DNA of 64,000 bases from Rhizobacter sp. Root404 (GTDB lineage: Bacteria > Pseudomonadota > Gammaproteobacteria > Burkholderiales > Burkholderiaceae_C). The position numbers and the translations under genes are program-made. Under the pieces are notes generated by a model, which worked only from the letters and a program-made list of their open reading frames with translations, ran no database searches and had not been told where the DNA came from. This document shows positions 27,188 to 36,002 of the stretch, one piece after another. Positions within the stretch are counted from its first letter, which is position 1. Each line of letters starts with the position of its first letter. Location: contig NZ_LMDS01000004.1 of NCBI RefSeq assembly GCF_001425865.1, positions 437,515 through 501,514 of the forward strand. The letters are read 5' to 3'.

Positions 27188-27603
27188 TGGACGAGCCAGG
27201 TCTGCCTTTGCCTCCCGTGCGCTGTCTGTCGAAGGAACAGGCGGCGGTGTATCTCGGCATCGGGTTGACGCTGCTGGCGCAACTCGATGTGCCCTGCATT
27301 TGCTTCGGTCGTCGGCGCGTGTTTGACCGCCTTGACCTGGATGCGTGGCTCGATGAACATAAGGGCGAGCGAAGGCGGGCCGGAAAGGAGGCTATATGGC
27401 CCGACCTGAAGGACTCTACCGGCGACCGGACTCCGGTTTCTGGTGGATCAATACGACGCTCCCCAACGGCCAGCGCATACGCCAAAGCGCTGGGACTGAA
27501 AGCCGAGAGGATGCCGAGGCGCTGCTTGCCAAACTCAAGCTCGACGCCTACCGAGGGCATCACTTCGGAATCAAGCCCCAGCGATCCTGGCAGGAGGCTG
27601 TAG
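27187..27603 (+). CDS. Excisionase/AlpA-like helix-turn-helix protein
   Basis: The first 60 residues ([20 protein letters not shown], then [17 protein letters not shown]) form a MerR/excisionase-type winged helix as in AlpA and phage Xis proteins. The start overlaps the rep stop. The frame stays open for 138 residues and runs 208 bases into the integrase gene. The overlapping part is Ser/Thr/Arg-rich and looks like an out-of-frame reading of int, so the functional protein may effectively be the N-terminal 70 residues with an unstructured tail. It probably directs excision of the island together with the integrase. Confidence 0.75.
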   Translation: MDEPGLPLPPVRCLSKEQAAVYLGIGLTLLAQLDVPCICFGRRRVFDRLDLDAWLDEHKGERRRAGKEAIWPDLKDSTGDRTPVSGGSIRRSPTASAYAKALGLKAERMPRRCLPNSSSTPTEGITSESSPSDPGRRL

Positions 27604-28439
27604 TCCGGTATCTCGAAATCAAGCGACGGCTTCGAAGCTTCAAAGACGTGCAGCGCATGCTGCGCCTGATGGACCCGTACCTCGGTCAGCTCATGCTGAG
27701 TCACATCAACGGCGATGTGATCTGGCGGCTGATCGAAGGCGAGTCCAAGAAGGGCAACCAGCCTGCGACGATCAACCGTTACCTGTCTGTTGTCCGTGCG
27801 CTGCTGCGCATGGCGCGTGACGAGTGGCAGTGGATCGACACGATGCCGAAGATTCGGATGCTCTCGGGAGAGGTCGAGCGTGATCGCTGGTTGACGCGCG
27901 CAGAGGCGGATCGATTGATCGCGTGCTGCGCCCCGCATCTGGCGGCCGTTGTGCGGTATGCCCTGGCAACAGGGTGCCGTGCCGGCGAGATCATGGGCCT
28001 GGAATGGGAACGGGTGGACCTGGCGCGCAACACCGCCTGGCTCAATCAGACCAAGAACGGCACACCGAGGGGAGTTCCGTTGAATGTGGATGCAGTGCAA
28101 GTGTTGAGAGAGCAGATAGGCAAGCATCCGCGCTTCTGCTTCACGCACCTGGGCGAACCGATTCGTTGGCAGTTGTCCAACAGCGGCTGGCAAGGGGCAT
28201 TGGAGCGAGCGGGGATCAAGGACTTCCGCTTCCACGACCTTCGGCACACCTGGGCCTCATGGCACCGGCAGGCGGGAACGTCCTGCGACGAACTCAAGGA
28301 CCTGGGCGGCTGGAAGTCGCGGCAGATGGTGGACCGTTATGCCAAGTTCGCTACCGAAAATCTGTTGGCCGCAGCGTCTCGAATCGAGACAGGGCGTGAT
28401 GCGAGCGTGATCGAGATGTCACGTTTTCGTCACGGCTAG
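27396..28439 (+). CDS. int: Tyrosine recombinase (site-specific integrase)
   Basis: Phage-type integrase of 347 residues that would integrate the island into tRNA-Lys(CTT). The N-terminal part has a basic arm and a SAM-like core-binding domain (residues 60-150). The catalytic domain shows the first Arg in [14 protein letters not shown], a Lys in the following hairpin (NQTKNGT), the box HDLRHTWAS, the Trp of LGGWKS and the nucleophile Tyr in MVDRYAKF. A strong AAAGGAGG ribosome site lies inside the xis gene. The stop codon abuts the right attachment repeat directly. Confidence 0.95.
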   Translation: MARPEGLYRRPDSGFWWINTTLPNGQRIRQSAGTESREDAEALLAKLKLDAYRGHHFGIKPQRSWQEAVVRYLEIKRRLRSFKDVQRMLRLMDPYLGQLMLSHINGDVIWRLIEGESKKGNQPATINRYLSVVRALLRMARDEWQWIDTMPKIRMLSGEVERDRWLTRAEADRLIACCAPHLAAVVRYALATGCRAGEIMGLEWERVDLARNTAWLNQTKNGTPRGVPLNVDAVQVLREQIGKHPRFCFTHLGEPIRWQLSNSGWQGALERAGIKDFRFHDLRHTWASWHRQAGTSCDELKDLGGWKSRQMVDRYAKFATENLLAAASRIETGRDASVIEMSRFRHG

Positions 28440-28527
28440 AAAGACAAACGGCCTGCCATTTCTGGCAAGCCGTTGTTTTTACTGGTGGGCCCTGAGTGAC
28501 TCGAACACTCGACCTACGGATTAAGAG
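28440..28527. repeat. Right attachment repeat (within intact tRNA-Lys and terminator)
   Basis: These 88 bases match 20771-20857 with a single extra T. They cover the terminator hairpin and tRNA-Lys(CTT) from CCA back to the 7-base anticodon loop, where the repeat stops exactly. The element restored a functional tRNA with its own 3' half. Confidence 0.92.
28447..28474. terminator. Bidirectional intrinsic terminator
   Basis: An 11-bp stem with one mismatch (ACGGCCTGCCA against TGGCAAGCCGT) and a TTTC loop. On the plus strand it is followed by GTTTTTA and would stop int transcripts. On the minus strand it is followed by a T-rich stretch (TTTGTCTTT) and would end the tRNA-Lys transcript. A copy exists in the left repeat at about 20778-20805. 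Confidence 0.8.
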
Positions 28528-28558
28528 TCCGCTGCTCTACCAACTGAGCTAAGAGCCC
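28483..28558 (-). tRNA. tRNA-Lys(CTT)
   Basis: A 76-base tRNA with encoded CCA. The acceptor stem GGGCTCT pairs with AGGGCCC (one G-T pair), and the D-arm AGCTCAGTTGGTAGAGC and T-arm GTTCGAGTC are canonical. The anticodon loop CTCTTAA gives anticodon CTT (Lys, AAG). It is the integration site of the island at its 3' side. Confidence 0.97.
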
Positions 28559-28596
28559 CACATTCTTCGAATTCGGTACCGCTGGCGCAGATCACT

Positions 28597-28672
28597 TGGT
28601 GGGTTGTGCGGGGCTCGAACCCACGACCAATAGATTAAAAGTCTACTGCTCTACCAACTGAGCTAACAACCC
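28597..28672 (-). tRNA. tRNA-Lys(TTT)
   Basis: A 76-base tRNA with encoded CCA, 38 bases upstream of the CTT gene and in the same direction. The acceptor stem GGGTTGT pairs with ACAACCC. The anticodon loop CTTTTAA gives TTT (Lys, AAA). The two Lys tRNAs are probably one transcript. Confidence 0.97.
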
Positions 28673-28684
28673 GCTGAGCCCACG

Positions 28685-28690
28685 ATTATA
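28685..28690 (-). promoter_or_regulatory. Promoter -10 element for the tRNA-Lys pair
   Basis: A perfect TATAAT on the minus strand, 12 bases upstream of the tRNA-Lys(TTT) 5' end, the spacing expected for a tRNA promoter. The hexamer 17 bases further upstream (AAATGA, overlapping the tcdA stop codon) is a poor -35 box. Confidence 0.6.
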
Positions 28691-28707
28691 GCCAGGAACC
28701 GGGCGGA

Positions 28708-29508
28708 TCATTTCTGCACTGCCAAAGATTCTAGCGCAAGACTGGCAGCCACCATGCCGAAGGTGGCCGTCACCGCCACGCTGGAGCCGTAGCCATGGCA
28801 GTTCAGCGTGCTGTCCGTCGCGGCGCCGTCGATGTCGCACGACGCGTCTGGCGGCGCCACGGCCTCGCGCGAGAACACGCAGCGCACGCCGATCTTGCCG
28901 GTGCGTGCGGCGCCGTGAAACTTGCGCAGCCGCTGACGCAGCGAAGCGAGCAGCGGATCGTGCGTGACCAGGCCGAGGTCGTCGACCTGCACCTCGTGCG
29001 GACGCCGCTTGCCGCCGGCCGCACCGGCGATCACGAGCATCGTGTGCGTTGCCAGCGCCCAGGCGGCGATGGCGGCCTTGGCGCGCACCTGGTCGCAGGC
29101 ATCGATCACGACGTCGACCGGTCGCGGCAGCAGCGCGGGCCAGTTGGTCTCGTCGACGAACTCCTCGACGCCGATCACCTCGCAGCCCGGATGGATGTCG
29201 GCGATGCGTTCGCGCAGCGCCTGCACCTTGGCCTGGCCGACGGTCGCACCGACGGCCTGGACCTGGCGGTTGATGTTGGACTCGGCGACGTGATCGAGAT
29301 CGATCAGCGTCAGCATCGCCACACCGCTGCGTGCCAGCGCCTCGGCCGCCCATGAGCCGACGCCGCCGAGGCCGACGACCGCGACGCGCAGCGCACGGAT
29401 CCGCGCATAGCCGGCGTCGCCATAGAGCCGCCGCAGACCGCCGAAGCGGCGCTCGAGGTCCGCGTCGTCTGCGACCGGCAGCCCGATGATCTCGGTGACC
29501 TGGTTCAT
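28708..29508 (-). CDS. tcdA: tRNA threonylcarbamoyladenosine dehydratase
   Basis: E1-like enzyme of 266 residues that cyclises t6A37 to ct6A in ANN-decoding tRNAs, including tRNA-Lys. The ATP-binding motif VAVVGLGGVGSWAAEALARSG is near residue 40 and DLDHVAESNINRQV near 70, with the further family block DACDQVRAKAAI. The ATG at 29508 fits the family start; the frame stays open upstream without similarity. It lies 4 bases after the sulfur transporter stop and just before the tRNA-Lys genes. It is also known as CsdL. Confidence 0.93.
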   Translation of the reverse strand: MNQVTEIIGLPVADDADLERRFGGLRRLYGDAGYARIRALRVAVVGLGGVGSWAAEALARSGVAMLTLIDLDHVAESNINRQVQAVGATVGQAKVQALRERIADIHPGCEVIGVEEFVDETNWPALLPRPVDVVIDACDQVRAKAAIAAWALATHTMLVIAGAAGGKRRPHEVQVDDLGLVTHDPLLASLRQRLRKFHGAARTGKIGVRCVFSREAVAPPDASCDIDGAATDSTLNCHGYGSSVAVTATFGMVAASLALESLAVQK

Positions 29509-29512
29509 CGCG

Positions 29513-30628
29513 TCAGCTGCTGCGCTCGATGCGCCACACCTGGTAGCGCAGCGCGGCAACGGCGCCGGCGATGATGGCTGCGACGGCGACGAAGCTCGTC
29601 AGGCTCAGCGTGGACATGCCCGACAGCCCCTGCCCGATCGTGCAGCCGAGCGCCGTGACGCCCCCGATGCCCATCAGCACCGCGCCGACGAGGTGGTTGG
29701 CGGTGTCGCCGGCATCGCGGAAACCTTCCCATCGAAAGCTCTTCGTCGCCAACGCGTAGGCGGCCGAGCCGACCACCACGCCGACCACGCTGACGATGCC
29801 GACCGTCACCAGCTTCGACTTGTCGCTGAAGAACATCAGCCAGTCCAGCGTGTAGGCGACCGGTGCGACGAAGCTGAGCGACTCCATGCGGCCGGAGTTG
29901 GTCGCGACGAACGCCTCCTGCAGCGTGTTCGGGTCCTCGGTCACGTGGCCGAGCCGGCCGGACACGTACCAGACGCCCGCGATGACCGCGCCGACGCCCA
30001 GCCCCGCCAACAGGCTGTCGCCGGATCGGCCTTCGGCGCGGGCGAGCGCCCAGACGACCAGGGCACCGCCGATCAGCAAGCCGAGTGCCGCGGCGAGCGT
30101 GGCCTTGGCGAGTCCGGTCGATGCGGCCAGCAGCGACGGCAGGTCCTGTCCGGTGGCCAGGGTCACCGCGACCGAATCGACCGTGGCGACGCGGGCCACC
30201 GCGGTGATGCCCTTCAGCGTCGCGAACGCCGAGACGCCGAGCACGACGAACACGACCAGCGACTTGAGGTTGCCGCCGCCGATGCGCACCAGCGTCTTGC
30301 TGCCGCAGCCCGACGCCAGCACCATGCCGAAGCCGAACAGCCCGCCGCCGACGAGCGCGGAGAGCCAGACGAATTTCGGCCCGCCGTAGATGCTCTTGCC
30401 GGCGTCGAGCCAGCCCGCGGCGACCATCAGGTTGAAGCCGATGATCGCCACGCCCATGGCCATCACCCACATGCGCATGCGGGTCCAGTCGCCCATGTTG
30501 ACGATGTCGGAAACGGCACCCATGGTGCAGAAGTGGGTGCGCTGCGCGATCGCGCCGAACAGCACGGACAGGCCGAACGCGGCCCAGAGAACGAGGGTGG
30601 CGAGGGCCTTCAGGTCGATGTCTTGCAT
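29513..30628 (-). CDS. YeeE/YedE (TsuA-like) sulfur-compound transporter
   Basis: Integral membrane protein of 371 residues with about ten hydrophobic segments. It has the family's conserved Cys motifs: QRTHFCTMGA near residue 35, GMVLASGCGSKTL near 109 and TALGCTIGQGLSG near 335. In Spirochaeta TsuA these cysteines pass thiosulfate through the membrane, so thiosulfate or a related sulfur species is the likely substrate. It precedes tcdA by 4 bases and is about 45 bases downstream of cpoB in the same direction. Confidence 0.9.
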   Translation of the reverse strand: MQDIDLKALATLVLWAAFGLSVLFGAIAQRTHFCTMGAVSDIVNMGDWTRMRMWVMAMGVAIIGFNLMVAAGWLDAGKSIYGGPKFVWLSALVGGGLFGFGMVLASGCGSKTLVRIGGGNLKSLVVFVVLGVSAFATLKGITAVARVATVDSVAVTLATGQDLPSLLAASTGLAKATLAAALGLLIGGALVVWALARAEGRSGDSLLAGLGVGAVIAGVWYVSGRLGHVTEDPNTLQEAFVATNSGRMESLSFVAPVAYTLDWLMFFSDKSKLVTVGIVSVVGVVVGSAAYALATKSFRWEGFRDAGDTANHLVGAVLMGIGGVTALGCTIGQGLSGMSTLSLTSFVAVAAIIAGAVAALRYQVWRIERSS

Positions 30629-30672
30629 GCCCGCATTTTAGGTGCGGGGTGCATGCGCCTCGCGGCGCGACG

Positions 30673-31446
30673 CTACTTCAGCGACGCCAGCCGCTCGCGA
30701 CCCGCCTGCGCGGCCTCGGACTTCGGGTAGGTCTTGATCAGGTCGTCGATCGTCTTGCGTGCGCCCTTGCCGTCCTTCAGTTCGGCCTGGCAGTTCGCGA
30801 TCGCGAGCATCGCTTCCGGGGCCTTGGCGTTGTCCGGCGAGCCGGCCACCAGCGTGCGGAACGAGGCGATCGCCTCCTTGTACTGGCGCACGCCGTACTG
30901 CGCGTTGCCGAGCCAGAACAGCACCGAGTCGTTGTAGCCGCTCGTCGGCCAGCGCTTGCGGAACGCGTTCAGCGCATTCGCGGTGCCGGCGAAGTCGCTC
31001 TTGCGCAGCAGGTCCATCGCTTCGTCGTACTGGCGCTTCTCGTCCGGCTCGACGGTGAACTCCTTGCCGTCGAGCGAGACCTTCTGCGGCTCGAACTTGC
31101 GCAGCCGGTCGTCCACGCCGGACTGGATGTCCTTCTGCTTGCGCTGCAGTTCGGAGACGATCTTGGTCAACTCCTCGTTCTGGCCGCGCAGCCGGTTGTT
31201 GTCGCCGCGCACCTGCTCGAGCTGGTTGTTCAAGTCGAGCATGCTGCGGCGCAGCTGGTCGATCTGATCAGACAGCTGCTGCTGGCCGGCGCGCTGGCGC
31301 TCGGTGTTCTGGTCGATGCGGGCGCGGATGTCGAGGATCGCGCGGCGCGCTTCGTCGTCATCGAACAGGCCGGCATGCGCCGCCGGCGCAAACAACGCCG
31401 TGCTCAGCGTCATGCCCGCGAAAGCGGCGCGAAGGATCTGACGCAT
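30673..31446 (-). CDS. cpoB: Tol-Pal system protein CpoB (YbgF)
   Basis: Periplasmic protein of 257 residues that coordinates outer-membrane constriction with cell-wall synthesis at division. It has a signal peptide (cleavage near AAHAG), an N-terminal trimerising coiled coil (residues 30-110, many Gln/Leu/Arg) and C-terminal TPR repeats (YDEAMDLLRKSDFAGTANA, then SDSVLFWLGNAQYG-like segments). Translation starts at the ATG at 31446; the open frame upstream lacks a signal. It follows pal by 11 bases. Confidence 0.93.
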   Translation of the reverse strand: MRQILRAAFAGMTLSTALFAPAAHAGLFDDDEARRAILDIRARIDQNTERQRAGQQQLSDQIDQLRRSMLDLNNQLEQVRGDNNRLRGQNEELTKIVSELQRKQKDIQSGVDDRLRKFEPQKVSLDGKEFTVEPDEKRQYDEAMDLLRKSDFAGTANALNAFRKRWPTSGYNDSVLFWLGNAQYGVRQYKEAIASFRTLVAGSPDNAKAPEAMLAIANCQAELKDGKGARKTIDDLIKTYPKSEAAQAGRERLASLK

Positions 31447-31457
31447 GGCGACGCCCC

Positions 31458-32009
31458 TCACCGGTAGTTCAGCTCGGCGCGGCGGTTCTTGGCCCACGCC
31501 GCCTCGTCGCTGCCCTGCACCGCCGGACGCTCCTTGCCGAAGCTGACCGCCTCGACCTGCGAATCGGACGCGCCGAGCAAGGCCAGCGACTTCGCCACCG
31601 CCTCGGCCCGCTTCTGGCCGAGCGCAAGGTTGTACTCGCGGCCGCCGCGGTCATCGGTATGGCCTTCGACCTGCAGGCGCTTCTTGCGATCGGCCGCCAG
31701 CGACTTCGCGAAGCGGTCGATCAGCGGACGGTACTCGTCCTTGACGACATAGCTGTCGAAGTCGAAGTAGACGGTGCGCTGCGACAGCGCGTCGCCGTTG
31801 CCGGTGCCCTTGCTCAGGTCGACCGGCGTGACGCGGCTTTCGCCGCCTGCCGCGCCACCGGCGCCCGCACCCGCGGTGCCGCTGCCGGCGCCCGGCGTGC
31901 GCGATTCGACCGGCGCGCCGCCGGCGTCGCCGAGCGGCACGCTCGAGCAGCCGGCGAGCATCGCGGCGAGCGCGAGGGCAGTCAGGGATGGGATGGACAG
32001 CTTGTTCAT
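31458..32009 (-). CDS. pal: Peptidoglycan-associated lipoprotein Pal
   Basis: Outer-membrane lipoprotein of 183 residues. A signal peptide ends in the lipobox LAGC (Cys near 20). A Gly/Ala-rich linker (residues 45-60) leads to an OmpA-like peptidoglycan-binding domain with VYFDFDSYVVKDEYRPLI, GHTDDRGGREYNLALGQKRA and the final NRRAELNYR. GAGGAG precedes the ATG at 32009. It links the outer membrane to the wall with TolB. Confidence 0.95.
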   Translation of the reverse strand: MNKLSIPSLTALALAAMLAGCSSVPLGDAGGAPVESRTPGAGSGTAGAGAGGAAGGESRVTPVDLSKGTGNGDALSQRTVYFDFDSYVVKDEYRPLIDRFAKSLAADRKKRLQVEGHTDDRGGREYNLALGQKRAEAVAKSLALLGASDSQVEAVSFGKERPAVQGSDEAAWAKNRRAELNYR

Positions 32010-32035
32010 GGGAATTCTCCTCTTGGATTGAAAAA

Positions 32036-33358
32036 TCAGCGCCCGAACGGGCCCCAGACCGGCTCGCGCACGTCGACGTTGGTCGACAGCAGGCGCGCCT
32101 TGATCTTGCCGTCGAGCGTGGTGGTCATCAACACGTCGCGGCCCTGGGCGCGCGTAGCGTAGATGATCAGCCGGCCGTTCGGCGCGAAGCTCGGGCTCTC
32201 GTCGTCGTTGGTGTCGGTCAGCGCGACGGGCTGCGCGCCGCTGGTGCTCAGGTCGAGCGTGTACAGGCGGAACGCGCCGCCCTGGCGCGAGATGTAGGCG
32301 AGCGTGCGGCCGTCCGGGCTGATCGCCGGGCTGATGTTGTAGCTGCCGCTGAAGGTCACGCGCTCGACGTTGCCGCCGCTGGTGCTGGTGCGGTAGATCT
32401 GCGGGCCGCCGCCCCGGTCGCTGACGAAGTAGATGCCGCGGCCGTCGGGCGCAAACGCCGGTTCGGTGTCGATCGCGTTGCTGGTCGTCAGGCGGCGCAC
32501 ATTGCCGCCGTTGCGGTCGATCAGGTAGAGCTGCGAGCCGTGTTCGCGCGAGAGCGTCAGCGCGAGCGTCTGGCCGTCCGGCGACCAGGCGGGCGCGCTG
32601 TTCGAGCCGCGGAAGTTCGCGAGTTCGCGGCGCGCACCGGTCGAGGTGTCCTGCACGTACACGACCGCCTTCTGCTTCTCGAACGAGACGTAGGCGAGCT
32701 GCTTGCCATCTGGCGACCAGGCCGGCGAGATGATTGGCTCGGGGCTGTTCAGCGCGACTTGACCGCCCTCGCCGTCCGCGTCGGCGACGCGCAGCGTGTG
32801 GCGGTTGCCGCCCTTGGTCACGTACGCGATGCGGGTCGAGAACACACCCTTGTCGCCGGTCAGCTTCTCGTAGATGAAATCGGCGATGCGGTGCGCGGCC
32901 AGGCGCAGGTCGCCCGCCTCGACCGCGGTGCTCTGGCCGCCGAGGACGTTGCCCTTGACGACGTCCCACAGCTTGAAGCGGATGTCGAACCGGCCGTCGG
33001 CCAGCCGCGTGACCGAGCCGGCCACCAGCGCATCGGCCGAGCGGCCGCGCCACTCGGTCATCACCGGCTGGCTGCTCTCGTCGAGCGCAGCGCCGGCAGT
33101 GTCGACGCCTTTGAAGACGCCGCTGCGCTCCAAGTCGGCCCGCACGATCGCCGAGACCGACAGCGATGGGGTCGCGCGGTCCTCGTCGCGGAATTTCGCG
33201 ATCGCGATCGGCAGCTGGGTGGCGCCGACGCCGGAGATCTCGACACGGAATTGCGCATGGGCGGGGGCCGCCGCGGCCAGCAGGCCGGCCACCATGAGGC
33301 CGGCCATCGTGCGCAGAACGCGCATGCATCGGAGATCGAGGCGTCGGGTATCGAACAT
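32036..33358 (-). CDS. tolB: Tol-Pal system protein TolB
   Basis: Periplasmic beta-propeller protein of 440 residues. After the signal peptide (ending AHA) comes the N-terminal domain (FRVEISGVGATQLPIAIAKF), then repeated WD40-like PD40 segments such as ISPAWSPDGKQLAYVSFE, APAWSPDGQTLALTLS and EPAFAPDGRGIYFVSD. Two starts are plausible, 33358 and 33325; neither has a strong ribosome site, and both leave an intact signal peptide. The gene precedes pal by 26 bases. The tolQRA genes are presumably beyond tolB elsewhere, as the next gene here is divergent. Confidence 0.94.
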   Translation of the reverse strand: MFDTRRLDLRCMRVLRTMAGLMVAGLLAAAAPAHAQFRVEISGVGATQLPIAIAKFRDEDRATPSLSVSAIVRADLERSGVFKGVDTAGAALDESSQPVMTEWRGRSADALVAGSVTRLADGRFDIRFKLWDVVKGNVLGGQSTAVEAGDLRLAAHRIADFIYEKLTGDKGVFSTRIAYVTKGGNRHTLRVADADGEGGQVALNSPEPIISPAWSPDGKQLAYVSFEKQKAVVYVQDTSTGARRELANFRGSNSAPAWSPDGQTLALTLSREHGSQLYLIDRNGGNVRRLTTSNAIDTEPAFAPDGRGIYFVSDRGGGPQIYRTSTSGGNVERVTFSGSYNISPAISPDGRTLAYISRQGGAFRLYTLDLSTSGAQPVALTDTNDDESPSFAPNGRLIIYATRAQGRDVLMTTTLDGKIKARLLSTNVDVREPVWGPFGR

Positions 33359-33423
33359 CGTGGCGTCGGCGGCGGGAGAGGCCGCAAATGTTTCTGGGAC
33401 AATGACCATCATAGAGGAGCACC

Positions 33424-34233
33424 TTGACCGCAGCCGTGCCAGCCACCCCTTCCGCCCCATCGCCCGAGCACACGCTGACCGTCGTGATCGTCGCGAAGAA
33501 CGAGGCGCGGAACATCGCCGAGTGCGTCGCGAGCGCATCCTTCGCCGACGAGATCGTGGTGCTCGATTCGGGCAGCAGCGACCGCACCGCGGCACTCGCC
33601 GCGGCCGCGGGCGCCAAGGTCGTGCAGACCGATTGGCCGGGCTACGGCCCGCAGGTGGCGCGCGGCTTCCGGCTCGCGACCAGCACTTGGGTGCTGTCGC
33701 TCGACGCCGACGAGCGCATCACCGACGCGCTGCGCACCGAGGTGCTGGGGGCGATCCGATCGCCGGACTTCGACGGCTACCGCATTCCGCGCCTGTCGGA
33801 GTTCTGCGGCCGGTTCATCCACCACTCGGGCTGGCGGCCGGACCACACGCTGCGGCTCGGGCGGCGGCAGCTGGCCGACTTCACCGGCCACTTCCTGCAC
33901 GCCCACATGACGGTGGACGGGCGCATCGGCGAGTTGCGCGCGGACCTGATCCACTTCAGCTATCCCGACATCCACGACGTGCTCGAGAAGCTCGACCGCT
34001 ACTCGACCGGCAACGCCCGCGACATGGCGGCGGCGGGCAAAACGGCGGGCGTGGGCAAGGCGGTGATGCATGGGTTCTTCGCGTTCGTGCGCACCTATGT
34101 GCTGCGGCTCGGCTTCCTCGACGGCTCGCACGGCCTGATGCTCGCCATCTACAACGCCGAATACACTTATTACAAGTACATCAAGCTGATGTTCATGAAG
34201 AGTCCGCCGCAGCGGCCAGAGTTCCCCGCATGA
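33424..34233 (+). CDS. WaaE-like family 2 glycosyltransferase
   Basis: Cytoplasmic glycosyltransferase of 269 residues, probably adding a sugar to the lipopolysaccharide inner core. It starts with LTVVIVAKNEARNIAECVAS, followed by VVLDSGSSDRT and the DxD-type motif LSLDADERI of GT-A folds. The C-terminal part (YSTGNARDMAAAGK, then FFAFVRTYVLRLGFLDG) is typical of WaaE/KdtX. A TTG start is used, judged by GAGGAG 5 bases upstream. The stop overlaps the msbA start by 4 bases, so the two are coupled. Confidence 0.88.
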   Translation: MTAAVPATPSAPSPEHTLTVVIVAKNEARNIAECVASASFADEIVVLDSGSSDRTAALAAAAGAKVVQTDWPGYGPQVARGFRLATSTWVLSLDADERITDALRTEVLGAIRSPDFDGYRIPRLSEFCGRFIHHSGWRPDHTLRLGRRQLADFTGHFLHAHMTVDGRIGELRADLIHFSYPDIHDVLEKLDRYSTGNARDMAAAGKTAGVGKAVMHGFFAFVRTYVLRLGFLDGSHGLMLAIYNAEYTYYKYIKLMFMKSPPQRPEFPA

Positions 34234-35999
34234 GCGCGGAGCCGGTGTCGCGCGCTGGGCTCTGGACCAAGCTGCGGGTGCTCTTCCCTTACTTCGCGGG
34301 CACGCGCTGGGCCTTCGGGCTGGCCGCGCTGGGCGCCGCGTTCGCCGCCGTCTGCGAGACCGGCGTGGCCTGGCTGCTGGTGCCGCTGGTCGATGGCGGG
34401 ATGAAGGCGATCCCGATCAAGTTCCTGGCCGACCTGCCGCACCCGCCGCTGTGGGCGATCCCGGTCGCGCTGGTGGTGCTGTTCGCGCTGCGTGGCGCAG
34501 CCGGCTTCGTCGTCGACTACACGCTCGCCTGGGCGGCCAACGCCGCGACGCTGCGCCTGCGCTCGCACCTGTTCGGCCGCCTGCTCGACGGGCACCCGCA
34601 GCTGTTCGTCACGCGCTCGGCGAGCAGCCTGATGAACACCGTGGTCTACGAGGTGCTCGGCGGCGTCAACCAGCTCGTCGGCGCGGCGCAGACGCTGCTG
34701 AAAGACACGTTCAGCGTGATCGCGTTCCTCGGCACGATGCTGCTGCTGAACTGGAAGCTGACGCTGGTGATCGCCGCGCTCGGCCCGGCGGTCGGCTACG
34801 TGATGAGGGTGTTCGGCAAGCGCATGCACCGCATCACGAAGGAATCGCAGGTCGCGGTCGACCGCCTCGGCTACGTGGTCGAGGAAAACGTGATGGCCTG
34901 GCGCACCGTGCGCCTGCACGGCGTGCAGGACGTGCAGCGCGCGCGTTTCGAGGACACGAGCCAGGCGCTGCGCCGCCTGCTGATGAAATCGACCGTCGCC
35001 GGCGCGACCGTCACGCCGGTGACGCAGCTCCTGACCGCCACCGCGCTCGCCGCCGCGATCGGCATGGCGCTGTGGCAGAGCAGCACCGGCGGCACGACGA
35101 TGGGCGCGTTCGTCGCGTTCATCACCGCCGCGGTCGCGCTGGCCACGCCAATGCGCCGGCTCAGCGATGTGTCGGCACCGATCTCGCGCGGCATCGCGTC
35201 GGTCGAGCGTGCGCTCGACCTGATCCACCACGCGCCGACCGAGACCGGCGGCACGCATGCGCCGGGCCGCGCGCGCGGCGAACTCGCGCTGCGCGGGGTG
35301 TCGATCCGCTTCGGCGACAACCTGCCCGCGCTCGACCGCATCTCGCTCGACATCCGTGCCGGTGAGACGGTCGCGCTGGTCGGCCCGTCGGGCGCGGGCA
35401 AGTCGACGCTGGTCAACCTGCTGCCGCGCTTCCTGGACCCGGACAGCGGTACGATCACGCTCGACGGCGTGGCGCTGCCGCAATGGAGCCTGCACGCGCT
35501 GCGCGAGCAGTTCGCGCTCGTCAGCCAGGACGTGGTGCTGTTCAACGACACGGTCGCCGCGAACGTCTGTTTCGGCGCGCCGGTCGACGCGGCGCGCACA
35601 CGCGCGGCTCTGGCGGCGGCCAACCTGGACGGCTTCGTCGACGGCCTGCCGCTCGGCGTCGAGACGGTGATCGGCCACAACGGCACCCAGCTCTCCGGCG
35701 GCCAGCGCCAGCGGCTGGCGATCGCCCGCGCGATCTACAAGGACGCGCCGATCCTGATCCTCGACGAGGCGACGTCGGCGCTCGATTCGGAATCGGAGCG
35801 CCTGGTCCAGCAGGCGCTGGAGGCGCTGATGAAGGGCCGCACCAGCCTCGTGATCGCGCACCGCCTCTCGACCATCGAACGCGCCGACCGCATCATCGCG
35901 CTCGAGGCCGGCCGCGTCATCGAACAGGGCAGCCACGCCGAGCTGCTCGCCCACGGCGGCCTCTACGCCCGCCTCCACGCGCTGCAATTCAGGAGTTGA
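34230..35999 (+). CDS. msbA: MsbA-type lipid A ABC exporter
   Basis: A 589-residue half-transporter that flips lipid A-core across the inner membrane as a homodimer. Residues 1-330 form the membrane domain. The nucleotide-binding domain has the P-loop GPSGAGKSTLVN near 387, Q-loop LVSQDVVLFNDT, signature LSGGQRQRLAIARA and Walker B ILILDEATSALDSESE, and ends with the H-loop VIAHRLSTI. The ATG overlaps the previous stop (ATGA). Its position beside a WaaE-like gene matches Burkholderiales LPS clusters. Confidence 0.92.
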   Translation: MSAEPVSRAGLWTKLRVLFPYFAGTRWAFGLAALGAAFAAVCETGVAWLLVPLVDGGMKAIPIKFLADLPHPPLWAIPVALVVLFALRGAAGFVVDYTLAWAANAATLRLRSHLFGRLLDGHPQLFVTRSASSLMNTVVYEVLGGVNQLVGAAQTLLKDTFSVIAFLGTMLLLNWKLTLVIAALGPAVGYVMRVFGKRMHRITKESQVAVDRLGYVVEENVMAWRTVRLHGVQDVQRARFEDTSQALRRLLMKSTVAGATVTPVTQLLTATALAAAIGMALWQSSTGGTTMGAFVAFITAAVALATPMRRLSDVSAPISRGIASVERALDLIHHAPTETGGTHAPGRARGELALRGVSIRFGDNLPALDRISLDIRAGETVALVGPSGAGKSTLVNLLPRFLDPDSGTITLDGVALPQWSLHALREQFALVSQDVVLFNDTVAANVCFGAPVDAARTRAALAAANLDGFVDGLPLGVETVIGHNGTQLSGGQRQRLAIARAIYKDAPILILDEATSALDSESERLVQQALEALMKGRTSLVIAHRLSTIERADRIIALEAGRVIEQGSHAELLAHGGLYARLHALQFRS

Positions 36000-36002
36000 C
36001 CC

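Larger units (their letters stand above)
20771..28527. mobile_element. tRNA-Lys genomic island, composite
   Basis: About 7.7 kb bounded by an 87/88-bp direct repeat (20771-20857 and 28440-28527). The repeat consists of the 3' half of tRNA-Lys(CTT), from the anticodon loop to CCA, plus the terminator downstream. The intact tRNA is at the right end next to the integrase, the classic layout of a tyrosine-recombinase element. Genes inside differ from their surroundings in composition; the AAA ATPase gene is strikingly AT-rich. A 59-bp repeat of the left-end sequence at 23037 shows a second element boundary inside. The gene content is a LOTUS protein, an Mrr-like nuclease, an AAA-TOPRIM protein, an unknown protein, and rep-xis-int. 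Confidence 0.88.
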
